Shown piece after piece: positions 42,409 to 53,173 of a stretch of 64,000 bases of DNA. Positions within the stretch are counted from its first letter, which is position 1. Every line of letters begins with the position of its first letter. Made by a program: the position numbers and the translations under genes. The stretch lies in NCBI GenBank assembly GCA_964502145.1, contig CAZCVI010000008.1:62001-126000 (forward strand), given 5' to 3'. Below the pieces are notes generated by a model, which searched no databases, was not told the DNA's origin, and saw only the letters and a list, made by a program, of their open reading frames with translations. This DNA comes from CAZCVI01 sp964502145. GTDB taxonomy: Bacteria; Acidobacteriota; Aminicenantia; UBA2199.

Positions 42409-45400
42409 ATGAAGATACTCAATAAACTTGACATACAAGACATTCTTATGTTAACCCCACTCCAAGAGGGAATGCTGTTTCATTATTTGCATGAACCTAA
42501 TAGTGAACACTATTTCGAACAATTAAGCCTAGAAATTTCAGGGGAAATTGATCTTGAATTATTTAAAAAAGCCTGGAATGCCGTTATCAAAGCGAATGGG
42601 GTGTTACGAACAGTATTTCGCTGGGAAAAGCTCGAAAAACCCACCCAAATTATTCTCAAGGAACACACCTGCCCAATCATCTATTATGACCTTTCGGCAG
42701 AAGCCCCCCCTCACCCAAACACACTGCTGCAAAAGCTTAAGGAAAACGATCGACATGAACCCTTCGATTTACAGCAGGTTCCCTTTCGAATCATGTTATG
42801 CAAGGTCACAGCATCGAATTATCACATCATCATCAGCAACCACCATATCCTTTATGATGGTTGGAGTAATGGCATCATCTTAAAAGAATTTTTCAAAGCG
42901 TATCATCAATTAAATCAGGGAAAAGAGCCAATAATCCCTGTTAAACCTTCTTTCAAGGAATTTATCAAATGGATTCAAAACCTCGATCGCCAAAAACAAG
43001 AGCAGTTCTGGCAAGATTATCTAGCCGGTGCTGACACCCAAACAGAACTCCCCGTCAAAACACGAAAAACAACCGAAATAAAACGAGTAGAGGAATATAC
43101 CCTTCTCTTCCAGAATGAAATAAAAAACAATATTGCTACGTTCGTCAAGAACAATCGCGTCACACTGGCCTCTCTTTTTTACACCACCTGGGGGTTATTA
43201 CTCCAAAAGTATTGCAACAGTGAGGATGTTTTCTTTGGCACTACCGTATCTGGCAGGCCCGCCCAGATAAAAGGCATAGAGGATATAGTAGGTCTTTTTA
43301 TCAACACCATCCCCTTGAGAATCCAAACACCCCCCGATGAAAAAATCCGCGACATAGTATATCGAATAGATCACGCATTGCAGGCCCGTGAAGAATTTGA
43401 AAATACCCCCCTCCTGGATATCAAGAATTACAGCAGTCTTAACAGTGGCGAATCCTTGTTCGATACCATAGTGGCCATAGAAAACTATCCATTGGATAGT
43501 CGGTTAATCCCCCAAAACAGCCCCTTAACCATTCATTCATACACGATGACTGAAATGACCCATTATGATTTAACAGTGGGCATCATGCTGTTCAATGAAA
43601 TCGAAGTAAAATTCTCCTACAACCCCGAATTATTCGAGAAAGAAACCATAATAAAATTGGCCGCGCATTTTAAAACAATCATACAACATACAATAGAACA
43701 CCCCGAATGGGAATTATCTCAATTGGAAATAATATCCGTTGACGAAAAAAACCGCATATTATATGATTTTAATAATACAGCGGCAGAATACCCCCGCAAT
43801 AAATCCATCCACCACTTGTTTGAAGAACAGTCAAGACGAACCCCCGATCATATTGCCCTAATCGGTGCCGCCTCCGTCGTTCGGGCATCCAGCCATCGTT
43901 CCCATTCTCTAACACAATGCCAATTAACCTACGCTGAATTAAACAATAAATCCACCCGATTGTCACATTATTTAATACACCACGGCGTTTTACCCAATAA
44001 CATTATAGCTATAATGTTAGAACGTTCCATTGAAATGGTCATCGGGATATTGGGCATATTAAAATCCCGTGCCGCCTATTTACCCATCGATCCCGACTAC
44101 CCCGAAGAACGAAAACAATTCATGCTCGCAGACAGCGCTGCAAAAACCCTGTTATCCAAAGATATCATCCATGACGCCATTTCCGTGAGCCATCCAACCC
44201 ACCATCCCCCCAGCATATATGACCCCATGAATCTCGCCTATGTCATCTACACTTCAGGTTCCACCGGCAAACCCAAAGGCGTGATCGTCGAGCATCGTGC
44301 CGTCGTGAATTTATTATTTTTTTTGCAAACCCACTATCCTTTAGGCGGTACCGATACGTACTTGTTAAAGACCTCGTATATCTTCGATGTCTCCGTGACC
44401 GAATTATTTGGCGCGTTCATCGATGGTGGCAAGTTGGCCGTTTTGGAAACCCAGGGTGAAAAAGATCCACAGATCATATGTGATTGGATTGAATTGTATT
44501 TTGTCACCCATATTAATTTTGTACCCTCCATGTTTAATGCCTTTACAATCCATTTGGATAGCCGCATAATCCCCCAATTGTCCAGTTTGAAGTATATCTT
44601 TTTAGCCGGCGAGGCATTATCACCCCAGTATGTCAAAAAATTTCGCACCGTGAATACGACCATCCGTATCGAGAATATCTATGGCCCCACAGAGAGTACC
44701 GTTTATGCCAGCAAGTACTCCTTAACCCACTGGAACCAAAGTGGCAGTATTCCTATCGGTAAACCCATTGAAAATCTATGTCTTTATATCATTGATAAAT
44801 ATTGCCATTTGCAACCTATAAATATAGCCGGAGAATTATGCATTGCCGGTCTCGGTTTAGCCCGCGGTTATTTAAACCGTCCAGAATTAACCCACGATAA
44901 ATTTTTCTCTCCTTCCACATCGTTCACATCATCCATATTGACCCATAAATTATACAAAACCGGCGATTTAGCCCGATGGTTCACCGATGGCAACATTGAA
45001 TTTCTCGGTAGAATCGATCAGCAAGTTAAAATCAGAGGCTTCCGCATTGAACTCGGTGAAATCGAAAATCAATTATTAAAACACTCCAAGATCAGCCAAG
45101 CCATATTACTGGCCAAAGAAGATACCAACCAAGATAAATATCTCGTCGCCTATTTTGTTGCAGATGGCACCTTGTCAGATACCCTGTTGAGGGATTATTT
45201 ATTAAAGGATTTACCAGAGTATATGATCCCATCTTACTTTATACAATTGGAAAAAATACCACTCACCCCCTCCGGAAAAGTCAACCCCCACGCCTTACCC
45301 CAACCCAAAGCCAAAATGGCAGCCATCTATGTCGCTCCCCGCAATGAAATAGAGAAGAATTTAGCTGAAATATGGAACGCTATTCTAAATAGAGACCCAT

Positions 45401-48400
45401 TGCAAAATCCCATCGGCATCAATGATAATTTTTTCCATATCGGTGGTCACTCTTTAAAAGCAACCTCCCTCGTATCCAGGATTCACAAGATATTTAATGT
45501 CAAAATTCCTCTCTCCGAGATATTTAAAAGACCCACCATCAGCCAGATCGCCGATTATTTCAGCCATACCCTTGCAGAACAATACACCCCCATAACACCC
45601 GTAGAAGAAAAGGAATACTATCAATTATCCTCCGCCCAGAAACGGTTGTACTTTTTACAACAACTCGATAAAACCGGGACCACATACAATATCTATAATG
45701 CTTCGCTCTTAGAAGGGATCATCGATAAAAATCGTTTGCAACACGTCATTCAAAACCTAATTCAAAGGCATGAAAGCTTAAGAACCTCTTTTGAAGTCAT
45801 CCATGAAGAACCCATACAACGCATCCATCACAACCCCGCCTTTGCAGTCGAATACTCTGAAAACTTCCAGCTTGAAAAATTCATCCGCCCTTTTGATTTA
45901 TCCAGTGCCCCTCTTTTGCGGATGGGATTAATAAAACTAGCCCAGGCCAGACATATATTAATAGTAGACATGCACCACATCATTTCAGACGGCATGTCCA
46001 TAGAAATACTCGTCCACGAATTTTCCGCCCTCTATCCAGGCGCAGAATTGCCACCAATTTACTTCCAATACAAGGATTATGCCGAATGGCAGAGTCATGA
46101 AAAGGAGAGTAAAAATCTCCTCCAACAAGGAATATATTGGAAAAAAGAGTTTGCCGGAGAGATACCCGTACTCGACCTACCTATAGATTATAGCAGACCT
46201 CCCATTCAGAGTTTTGCCGGGGCTCACATCCATTTTGAGCTGGATAGGGAAATCACCGATTCAATAAAATCATTAGCATTTCAGACAGAGACAACCTCCT
46301 ACATGGTGCTGTTGACTATATATAATATTTTCCTATCCAAAATAAGCAGCCAAGAAGATATTGTGACTGGTACACCAGTAGCAGGACGCAGACATGCCGA
46401 TCTGGAAAAAATTATCGGCATGTTTGTCAATACGCTGGCATTGAGGAATTTTCCATCAGGCGAGAAAAAATTTACCGATTACCTCGCCGAGGTCAAAGAA
46501 AGATCATTAAAAGGATTTGAAAATCAGGAGTACCAATACGAAGACCTTATAGAAGAATTGGCTATCACCAGGAACCCCAGCCGTAACCCATTGTTCGATA
46601 CCATGTTTGTACTTCAGAACACCAACATACAAGAAATAGAAATTCCCGACTTGAAAATAGTACCCTATCCCCAAGAAAGCAACACCTCTAAATTTGACCT
46701 GTCATTGATAGCGGTGGAAATAGGCGAGAAGCTGAACCTGGCCTTCGAGTACAACACGGAACTCTTTAAACGTGAAACCATCGCCCGATTTATCTCCTAT
46801 TTCATCAACACCGTATCCGCTATTCTACATGATAAGAACACAAAAATATCCGCCGTGGAAATAATATCCACCGAGGAAAAAAACAAGATTTTATATGATT
46901 TTAACAATACAACCACGGTATACCCAGCGGACACAACCATCCCCCAATTATTCGCGGAACAATCCGCACGAACTCCCGATCATATTGCCATCATCGGGGC
47001 AACTTCACAGGGTGGACAACTCACCCACGCCGAATTAAACAAAAAATCCCATCAATTGGCCCATGTATTGATAAACCAAGGCGTTTCCCCCGGTGATATC
47101 GTTGCCCTCATGGCAGAACGTTCCATAGAGTCCATCATTGCAATACTAGGAATTTTAAAATCCGGTGCTGCCTATCTCCCCATTGATCCCCAATACCCTG
47201 AAGAACGAAAACAATTTATGTTGGCAGATAGCGCCTCCAAAATCCTGCTCACCGAAAACGTGATCCAAGAATCCACGCCCCATACCCCCATCATTCCGAC
47301 AATTCCCACAATTCCCATGAATTTAGCATATGTCATGTATACTTCCGGTTCTACTGGCATACCCAAGGGCGTGCTGGTCACCCACCGCAATGTCGTTCGA
47401 CTGGTGAAGCATACAAACTATGTGGATTTTTCCCCCGGTGATAGTATCTTACAGACCGGTGCCATGGAGTTTGATGCCTCCACCTTTGAGATTTGGGGAT
47501 CATTATTAAATAATTTGAAGCTGGTCCTGGTAAACAAGGAGACCATACTCACCCCCGAGAAATTAAAGGGTTCCATCCGGCAATATCATATTAGTACCAT
47601 GTGGATGACATCGCCTTTATTCAACCAGATGTGGTTGGAAGATACAGGGATTTTCGCCGGGTTGCGGAATCTGCTGGTGGGTGGCGATGTGTTATACCCC
47701 CCGCATATCACCCGCTTGCGGAACACGTACCCGCACCTACATATCATCAACGGGTATGGTCCCACGGAAAACACCACCTTCTCCACTACATTTTTGGTTC
47801 AACAGGATTATACCACCAGTATTCCCATTGGCAAACCCATTGCCAATTCCACCGCTTTTATCGTGGATAAAACCGATCGGTTATCACCCCTCGGTGTGCC
47901 CGGCGAACTCCTGTTGGGAGGGGATGGCATAGCAATGGGTTATTTGAATAACCCGGACTTAACCCACGATAAATTTGTCTCCTTGGCCACCCTATCCGTT
48001 TCTACCACACCATTCTATAGAACCGGCGATTTAGCCCGGTGGTTAAGCGATGGCAATATTGAATTTTTAGGCCGATTGGATTTCCAGGTCAAGGTCCGCG
48101 GTTTCCGCGTTGAGCTGGGTGAAATAGAAAATAGTTTGTTGAAACACAAGGATATCAGCGAATCTGTAGTGCTTGCAAAAGAAGAGATCGGCACCGAGAA
48201 AGTTCATCTGATCGCCTATTTTGTCTCCCAAAAAGAGATAGAACCCCGGGAATTTCACGAATACCTGGCCGGACAATTACCCGATTACATGATCCCATCC
48301 TATTTTATCCGGTTGGAAAAACTCCCCCTCACCGCAACCGGAAAAATTGATCGTAAAACATTACCGCTCCCCGAATGGACCGCCAATAAAGAATATGAAG

Positions 48401-51400
48401 CGCCACGGAATGAACTTGAAAACAAATTGGTATCCATCTGGCAGAGTATTTTGCGTGTGCCCCAAGATAATCGGATAGGAATCAATGACAATTTTTTCCA
48501 TCTGGGTGGACACTCGTTAAAGGCCTCTATCCTATTGGGAAAAATTCACAGGGAACTCAAGATTGCCATTCCCCTGGGCGAGATATTTAAAATCCCCACC
48601 ATCAAGGGACTCGCCGCATATATCCAAAAGGAATCCCAGGGAAAATACGATCCCATCCCCGAGGTGGAAGCCAAAGAATACTATCCATTATCCTCGGTGC
48701 AAAAAAGAATGCATGTGCTCCAACAGATGGAGCTGTCGGGTACCGGCTATAACATGACAGCCATGATGACCCTGGAAGGCCAATTGAATATAGAAAGATT
48801 CGCAGCCGCTTTCCTAAAATTAATTGAAAGACACGAAAGCTTGCGAACCTCCTTCCATCTTATCAATGATGAACCGGTGCAAATCGTCCACCAGGAAGTA
48901 GAATTTGTTATCCAGTATGAAAACATCGTGCGGCCAGAAGACTTCATTCGCCCATTTGATTTAACCCACGCGCCATTGATGCGTGTCGGTTTAACCAGGG
49001 AAAATAGTTCCCGATACATCCTGATGGTCGACATGCACCATATTATCGCGGATGGGACATCCACCGGACTCATCATGAAAGAGATCATGGCCCTTTATAG
49101 AGAGGAAAAACTGCCGCCATTAAGGATTCATTATAAAGATTATGCCGCGTGGCAGTCTGATCAAAAAAAGAAAAAAGGTTTTACCCAACAGGAATTATTC
49201 TGGAACGAGCAGTATAAAGAAGAAATACCGGTTTTGAACCTACCCGTGGACTATTCCAGACCACTGATACAAAGTTTTGCCGGAGATCGTATAGAGTTTG
49301 AATTAACGGAAACGGAAACCCTGGCATTAAAAACAGTGGCAATAGACCAAGACGTCACCCTTTACATGGTGCTCCTGGCGATATACAACATCTGGATGGC
49401 TAAATTAAGCGGTGATGAAGATATCGTTATAGGTACACCCATCGCTTCCAGAAGGCACGAGGAGTTGCAAGATATTATTGGCATGTTTGTTAATACCCTC
49501 GCAATAAGAAATTTTCCCAGCCGGGAAAAGACCTTTAATGATTTCTTAAACGAGTTAAAAAACAGAACCATAGATGCGTTTGAGAATCAAGACTATCCCT
49601 TTGAAGAGTTGGTCGACCATGTCGTCAAGAACAGGGATACTTCACGGAACCCGTTGTTCGATGTATTGTTCGTGTTCCAGAACATGGATATCCCCCCAAT
49701 CCAAATCCCCGGTCTGACGATAACCCCCTGTGAATTTAAAAATAAGACCGCCAAATTCGATTTAAACCTGGATGGTCAGGAAAAAGATGAACGACTAATC
49801 TTTACCCTGGAATACAGTACCAAGTTATTTAAAGAGGAAACCATCCACAGATTCAGTGAATATTTTAAAAATATAATATACGCCATCATCTCGACCCCAG
49901 ACCTAAGAATATCCGATATCCAAATGATGGCGCAGCAAGAGAGGGAAAAAATCCTGGCCATTTCCAATGGTATAGTCGAACCCGTTAATCTTGACGCCAC
50001 CATCCACGGGATGTTTGAAAAAATAGCGCGGGCACACCCGAATAAAACAGCCCTTGTTTTTGGCGAGGCACGGCTCACATATGGAGAATTAAATCGGAGA
50101 GCGGAACGCTTAGCCATCCTTTTACGGAACCAGGGCATTGGCAGGGACAACATCGTGGGTTTGATGGTCGAACGTTCCTTCGAAATGGTTATCGGTATGC
50201 TCTCTATTATGAAAGCCGGTGGCGCTTATTTAGCCATTGACCTGAAGTTTCCACAGCAAAGAAAACAATTCATGATCCAGGATAGCCATATGGATACATT
50301 GCTGACCAACTTCGAGTTAGACCTGGAAACCACGCAGATATCAGGACATATCCATTTACTGGATATGCGAGACACCACGATATATAAGAATATATCCCCG
50401 GGAACCGCCAAAAACATTGAAGAAAAACTGCCCCACATATACAAAGGCTCCGACCTAGTATATGTTATTTTCACTTCAGGTTCCACCGGGAATCCGAAAG
50501 GAGTCATGTTAGAACATACCAATCTGGTCAACCTGATGGAATTTCAATATCAGTTCACCAACATCAATTTCAGCAGGGTGCTGCAATTTACAACCATGAG
50601 TTTTGATGTCTCTTTTCAAGAAATATTTTCAACCCTGTTGTACGGTGGCCAGTTATACTTGATCGACGAGGATACCCGTAACAGTATCTCCGACCTCTTC
50701 CAGTTGATCATCAAGCATGAGATCAAAACCCTATTTTTCCCCATGTCGTTCCTGAAAATGATGTTTAACCAAGACATACACCTTCCAGCCGGTCACGTCG
50801 AGCATATCGTTACCGCCGGGGAACAAGTCGTGGTGGACGATCTATTTAGGAATTACTTAAAACATAACCACATCTATTTACACAATCATTATGGCCCCTC
50901 CGAAACCCACGTGATAACCACCTTAACCCTCAGCCCCGACCAGGATATCCCCCAATTCCCCACCATTGGCAAACCCGTCATGAACACCAGCATCTATATT
51001 CTGGACAAAAACACTCATTTGCAGCCAATAGGCATCGCCGGAGAGCTGGTTGCCGGAGGTGTTCAGATCGGCAGAGGTTATCTGGGCAGAGAAGAAGAAA
51101 CTCATACAAAATTTATAGCCGATACCACCCGCCAAAATGGGAAATTATACCGCACCGGTGACATGGCCCGATGGCTTGAGAACGGCAATATAGAATTTTT
51201 AGGTCGCATCGATCACCAGGTAAAAATCCGCGGGATCCGTGTCGAACCCGGCGAAATAGAGAGCCATATCAAAAAAATCCCCCACGTAAAAGACGCCATT
51301 GTCACGGTAAAACAGGAGCTCAAAGGCGAAAAATACCTGTGTGCCTATGTCGTTATAAACACTGCAACCGATTGTGATGTATCCAAATTAAAGAATATCC

Positions 51401-53172
51401 TTTCCTCCGATTTACCCGATTACATGATTCCAACCTATTTTGTACCACTGGATAAAATCCCCCTTACCCCTAGTGGAAAAGTAGATCGCAGATCATTGCC
51501 CGAACCCGATTTAACCTCAATCAACAATTATACTGCCCCCCAAAATAGAACCGAACAATTATTGGTACAAATTTGGGCGGAATCATTGGGTATAGAACAA
51601 GTAAAAATAGGACGAGACGCCAATTTTTTTCAATTGGGGGGCCATTCATTAAAAGCCATTGGCATGGTGAATAAAATCCATAAAACCTTCCAGGTAAAAA
51701 TTACCATCCAGGACTTGTTCCAATTTCCCACTATCTCCAGATTGGCAGCCATAATCAGCACAGGTAATAATACCAGTTTTGAAGAGATTGAAAGGCAACC
51801 AGATAAACCCTTTTATGAATTGTCATACCCTCAAAAGCGATTATGGTATATTCAGAAACGGGACCCCCATTCCACTGCCTTCAATATGCCAGTCACCATA
51901 ACCCTAAAATGGGCAATGGATGAATTTATTATCCAAAAAGCACTGCAACAATTGATAATCAGGCATGAAAGCCTGAGAACCTATTTTATCGAAATAGATA
52001 AACAACCTATGCAGGTCATCAAACCCGCCAATCAATTAAAATTACACCTTGAAGTAGTAGATATATCTCATTTACAAGCAAAAGAACGACAACAGAGACG
52101 GACCCAGTTATTAATAGAAGAGTCCTCTTTCGTTTTTAATCTCGCAGAGTGGCCTCTCTTTCGTGCCAAGCTTGTTAAATATGATACCGAAGAATTTGAT
52201 GTTATCTTCAATATGCATCATATCATCACCGATGGTTCGTCCATGGAGATCTTAAAGCCCGAATTCAGCCACATCGTTGATGCCTATAAAAAAGGGCTTC
52301 CCTGCCAATTGGAACCTTTAACAATCCAATATAAAGATTATGCGGCATGGCACAACCGCTGGCTAGATAACAAGGAAACCGTTGAAAAAGCATTCAACTT
52401 CTGGAAAGGCCATTTAAGTGGCCCTCTCCCCATCTTGAGTCTGCCCTACGATTATTCAACCCCATCCTCTGGTGGACATGAAAGTGCCGTTTATCGTACA
52501 GTGATATCTGGAGCGCGAATCCAACGACTTTCACCCATGGCCATCGAACATCAAGCCAGTCTATTCATGGTATTGTTGGCTGGATTTAATATCCTGATGT
52601 CCAAGATTACCGGTCAAAAAGAGATTGTAATGGCTATCCCCGCAGCCGCTCGCCAGCATGATCAATTAAAACACATTGTCGGTATGTTCGTCAATACTCT
52701 CATCCTACACAACCATATCGACAACGATGAAGCATTCAACAGCTTTCTCAATCGTTTCAAGGATAATACCTTCAATGTACTGGAATACCAGGGAATACCT
52801 TTAGAAATGATCTGCACCCAATTACAAATTAAATATCCTAGCGTTTCCGTGTTCTTTAACATGCTCAATCTCGGCAGCACTCATCTGGAAGAATTAACCA
52901 ACCACGACTCATATCATCTTAAAGAAAATACCCAACAAGCCAAATTTGATATCGTCTGTTATGTCACCGAATATAAAAACGCCATTGAAATATCATGCTA
53001 CTACTATAAAAATCGATTCAAACCCCAAACCATCGAAAAAATGATGGATTTATATGCCAATATACTAGAAACCGCGAGTACCGATCCCGCCCAAAAAATC
53101 TGGCAACTTGGAACAAGCGGACCACTAGGGAATAAAAAAACATTAAAACGAATAACCAGGAGGCAAAACTAA
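42409..53172 (+). CDS. Non-ribosomal peptide synthetase 1: C-A-T-C-A(Val)-T-C-A(Pro)-T-C
   Basis: 3587 residues in ten domains. Condensation active sites are HHILYDG (145-151), HHIISDG (1189), HHIIADG (2210) and HHIITDG (3270). Adenylation cores start at Y614, Y1644 and F2688 (YTSGSTG type). Carrier phosphopantetheine serines are 1015, 2036 and 3080 (GGHSLKA). By-eye pocket codes: A1 DVTNFAIVY (no match I know), A2 DAFWLGGTF (the valine code), A3 DVQFVAHVI (close to the proline code DVQLIAHVV). It begins with C, so the first residue is acylated or received from another protein. It ends with C and must pass to the A-first synthetase downstream. No epimerase or thioesterase domain is present. 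Confidence 0.95.
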   Translation: MKILNKLDIQDILMLTPLQEGMLFHYLHEPNSEHYFEQLSLEISGEIDLELFKKAWNAVIKANGVLRTVFRWEKLEKPTQIILKEHTCPIIYYDLSAEAPPHPNTLLQKLKENDRHEPFDLQQVPFRIMLCKVTASNYHIIISNHHILYDGWSNGIILKEFFKAYHQLNQGKEPIIPVKPSFKEFIKWIQNLDRQKQEQFWQDYLAGADTQTELPVKTRKTTEIKRVEEYTLLFQNEIKNNIATFVKNNRVTLASLFYTTWGLLLQKYCNSEDVFFGTTVSGRPAQIKGIEDIVGLFINTIPLRIQTPPDEKIRDIVYRIDHALQAREEFENTPLLDIKNYSSLNSGESLFDTIVAIENYPLDSRLIPQNSPLTIHSYTMTEMTHYDLTVGIMLFNEIEVKFSYNPELFEKETIIKLAAHFKTIIQHTIEHPEWELSQLEIISVDEKNRILYDFNNTAAEYPRNKSIHHLFEEQSRRTPDHIALIGAASVVRASSHRSHSLTQCQLTYAELNNKSTRLSHYLIHHGVLPNNIIAIMLERSIEMVIGILGILKSRAAYLPIDPDYPEERKQFMLADSAAKTLLSKDIIHDAISVSHPTHHPPSIYDPMNLAYVIYTSGSTGKPKGVIVEHRAVVNLLFFLQTHYPLGGTDTYLLKTSYIFDVSVTELFGAFIDGGKLAVLETQGEKDPQIICDWIELYFVTHINFVPSMFNAFTIHLDSRIIPQLSSLKYIFLAGEALSPQYVKKFRTVNTTIRIENIYGPTESTVYASKYSLTHWNQSGSIPIGKPIENLCLYIIDKYCHLQPINIAGELCIAGLGLARGYLNRPELTHDKFFSPSTSFTSSILTHKLYKTGDLARWFTDGNIEFLGRIDQQVKIRGFRIELGEIENQLLKHSKISQAILLAKEDTNQDKYLVAYFVADGTLSDTLLRDYLLKDLPEYMIPSYFIQLEKIPLTPSGKVNPHALPQPKAKMAAIYVAPRNEIEKNLAEIWNAILNRDPLQNPIGINDNFFHIGGHSLKATSLVSRIHKIFNVKIPLSEIFKRPTISQIADYFSHTLAEQYTPITPVEEKEYYQLSSAQKRLYFLQQLDKTGTTYNIYNASLLEGIIDKNRLQHVIQNLIQRHESLRTSFEVIHEEPIQRIHHNPAFAVEYSENFQLEKFIRPFDLSSAPLLRMGLIKLAQARHILIVDMHHIISDGMSIEILVHEFSALYPGAELPPIYFQYKDYAEWQSHEKESKNLLQQGIYWKKEFAGEIPVLDLPIDYSRPPIQSFAGAHIHFELDREITDSIKSLAFQTETTSYMVLLTIYNIFLSKISSQEDIVTGTPVAGRRHADLEKIIGMFVNTLALRNFPSGEKKFTDYLAEVKERSLKGFENQEYQYEDLIEELAITRNPSRNPLFDTMFVLQNTNIQEIEIPDLKIVPYPQESNTSKFDLSLIAVEIGEKLNLAFEYNTELFKRETIARFISYFINTVSAILHDKNTKISAVEIISTEEKNKILYDFNNTTTVYPADTTIPQLFAEQSARTPDHIAIIGATSQGGQLTHAELNKKSHQLAHVLINQGVSPGDIVALMAERSIESIIAILGILKSGAAYLPIDPQYPEERKQFMLADSASKILLTENVIQESTPHTPIIPTIPTIPMNLAYVMYTSGSTGIPKGVLVTHRNVVRLVKHTNYVDFSPGDSILQTGAMEFDASTFEIWGSLLNNLKLVLVNKETILTPEKLKGSIRQYHISTMWMTSPLFNQMWLEDTGIFAGLRNLLVGGDVLYPPHITRLRNTYPHLHIINGYGPTENTTFSTTFLVQQDYTTSIPIGKPIANSTAFIVDKTDRLSPLGVPGELLLGGDGIAMGYLNNPDLTHDKFVSLATLSVSTTPFYRTGDLARWLSDGNIEFLGRLDFQVKVRGFRVELGEIENSLLKHKDISESVVLAKEEIGTEKVHLIAYFVSQKEIEPREFHEYLAGQLPDYMIPSYFIRLEKLPLTATGKIDRKTLPLPEWTANKEYEAPRNELENKLVSIWQSILRVPQDNRIGINDNFFHLGGHSLKASILLGKIHRELKIAIPLGEIFKIPTIKGLAAYIQKESQGKYDPIPEVEAKEYYPLSSVQKRMHVLQQMELSGTGYNMTAMMTLEGQLNIERFAAAFLKLIERHESLRTSFHLINDEPVQIVHQEVEFVIQYENIVRPEDFIRPFDLTHAPLMRVGLTRENSSRYILMVDMHHIIADGTSTGLIMKEIMALYREEKLPPLRIHYKDYAAWQSDQKKKKGFTQQELFWNEQYKEEIPVLNLPVDYSRPLIQSFAGDRIEFELTETETLALKTVAIDQDVTLYMVLLAIYNIWMAKLSGDEDIVIGTPIASRRHEELQDIIGMFVNTLAIRNFPSREKTFNDFLNELKNRTIDAFENQDYPFEELVDHVVKNRDTSRNPLFDVLFVFQNMDIPPIQIPGLTITPCEFKNKTAKFDLNLDGQEKDERLIFTLEYSTKLFKEETIHRFSEYFKNIIYAIISTPDLRISDIQMMAQQEREKILAISNGIVEPVNLDATIHGMFEKIARAHPNKTALVFGEARLTYGELNRRAERLAILLRNQGIGRDNIVGLMVERSFEMVIGMLSIMKAGGAYLAIDLKFPQQRKQFMIQDSHMDTLLTNFELDLETTQISGHIHLLDMRDTTIYKNISPGTAKNIEEKLPHIYKGSDLVYVIFTSGSTGNPKGVMLEHTNLVNLMEFQYQFTNINFSRVLQFTTMSFDVSFQEIFSTLLYGGQLYLIDEDTRNSISDLFQLIIKHEIKTLFFPMSFLKMMFNQDIHLPAGHVEHIVTAGEQVVVDDLFRNYLKHNHIYLHNHYGPSETHVITTLTLSPDQDIPQFPTIGKPVMNTSIYILDKNTHLQPIGIAGELVAGGVQIGRGYLGREEETHTKFIADTTRQNGKLYRTGDMARWLENGNIEFLGRIDHQVKIRGIRVEPGEIESHIKKIPHVKDAIVTVKQELKGEKYLCAYVVINTATDCDVSKLKNILSSDLPDYMIPTYFVPLDKIPLTPSGKVDRRSLPEPDLTSINNYTAPQNRTEQLLVQIWAESLGIEQVKIGRDANFFQLGGHSLKAIGMVNKIHKTFQVKITIQDLFQFPTISRLAAIISTGNNTSFEEIERQPDKPFYELSYPQKRLWYIQKRDPHSTAFNMPVTITLKWAMDEFIIQKALQQLIIRHESLRTYFIEIDKQPMQVIKPANQLKLHLEVVDISHLQAKERQQRRTQLLIEESSFVFNLAEWPLFRAKLVKYDTEEFDVIFNMHHIITDGSSMEILKPEFSHIVDAYKKGLPCQLEPLTIQYKDYAAWHNRWLDNKETVEKAFNFWKGHLSGPLPILSLPYDYSTPSSGGHESAVYRTVISGARIQRLSPMAIEHQASLFMVLLAGFNILMSKITGQKEIVMAIPAAARQHDQLKHIVGMFVNTLILHNHIDNDEAFNSFLNRFKDNTFNVLEYQGIPLEMICTQLQIKYPSVSVFFNMLNLGSTHLEELTNHDSYHLKENTQQAKFDIVCYVTEYKNAIEISCYYYKNRFKPQTIEKMMDLYANILETASTDPAQKIWQLGTSGPLGNKKTLKRITRRQN

Positions 53173-53173
53173 A

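Noticed and set aside
44334..44663. Minus-strand reading frames inside the NRPS genes
   Set aside because: They are antisense to conserved adenylation or condensation cores and show no independent coding signal.
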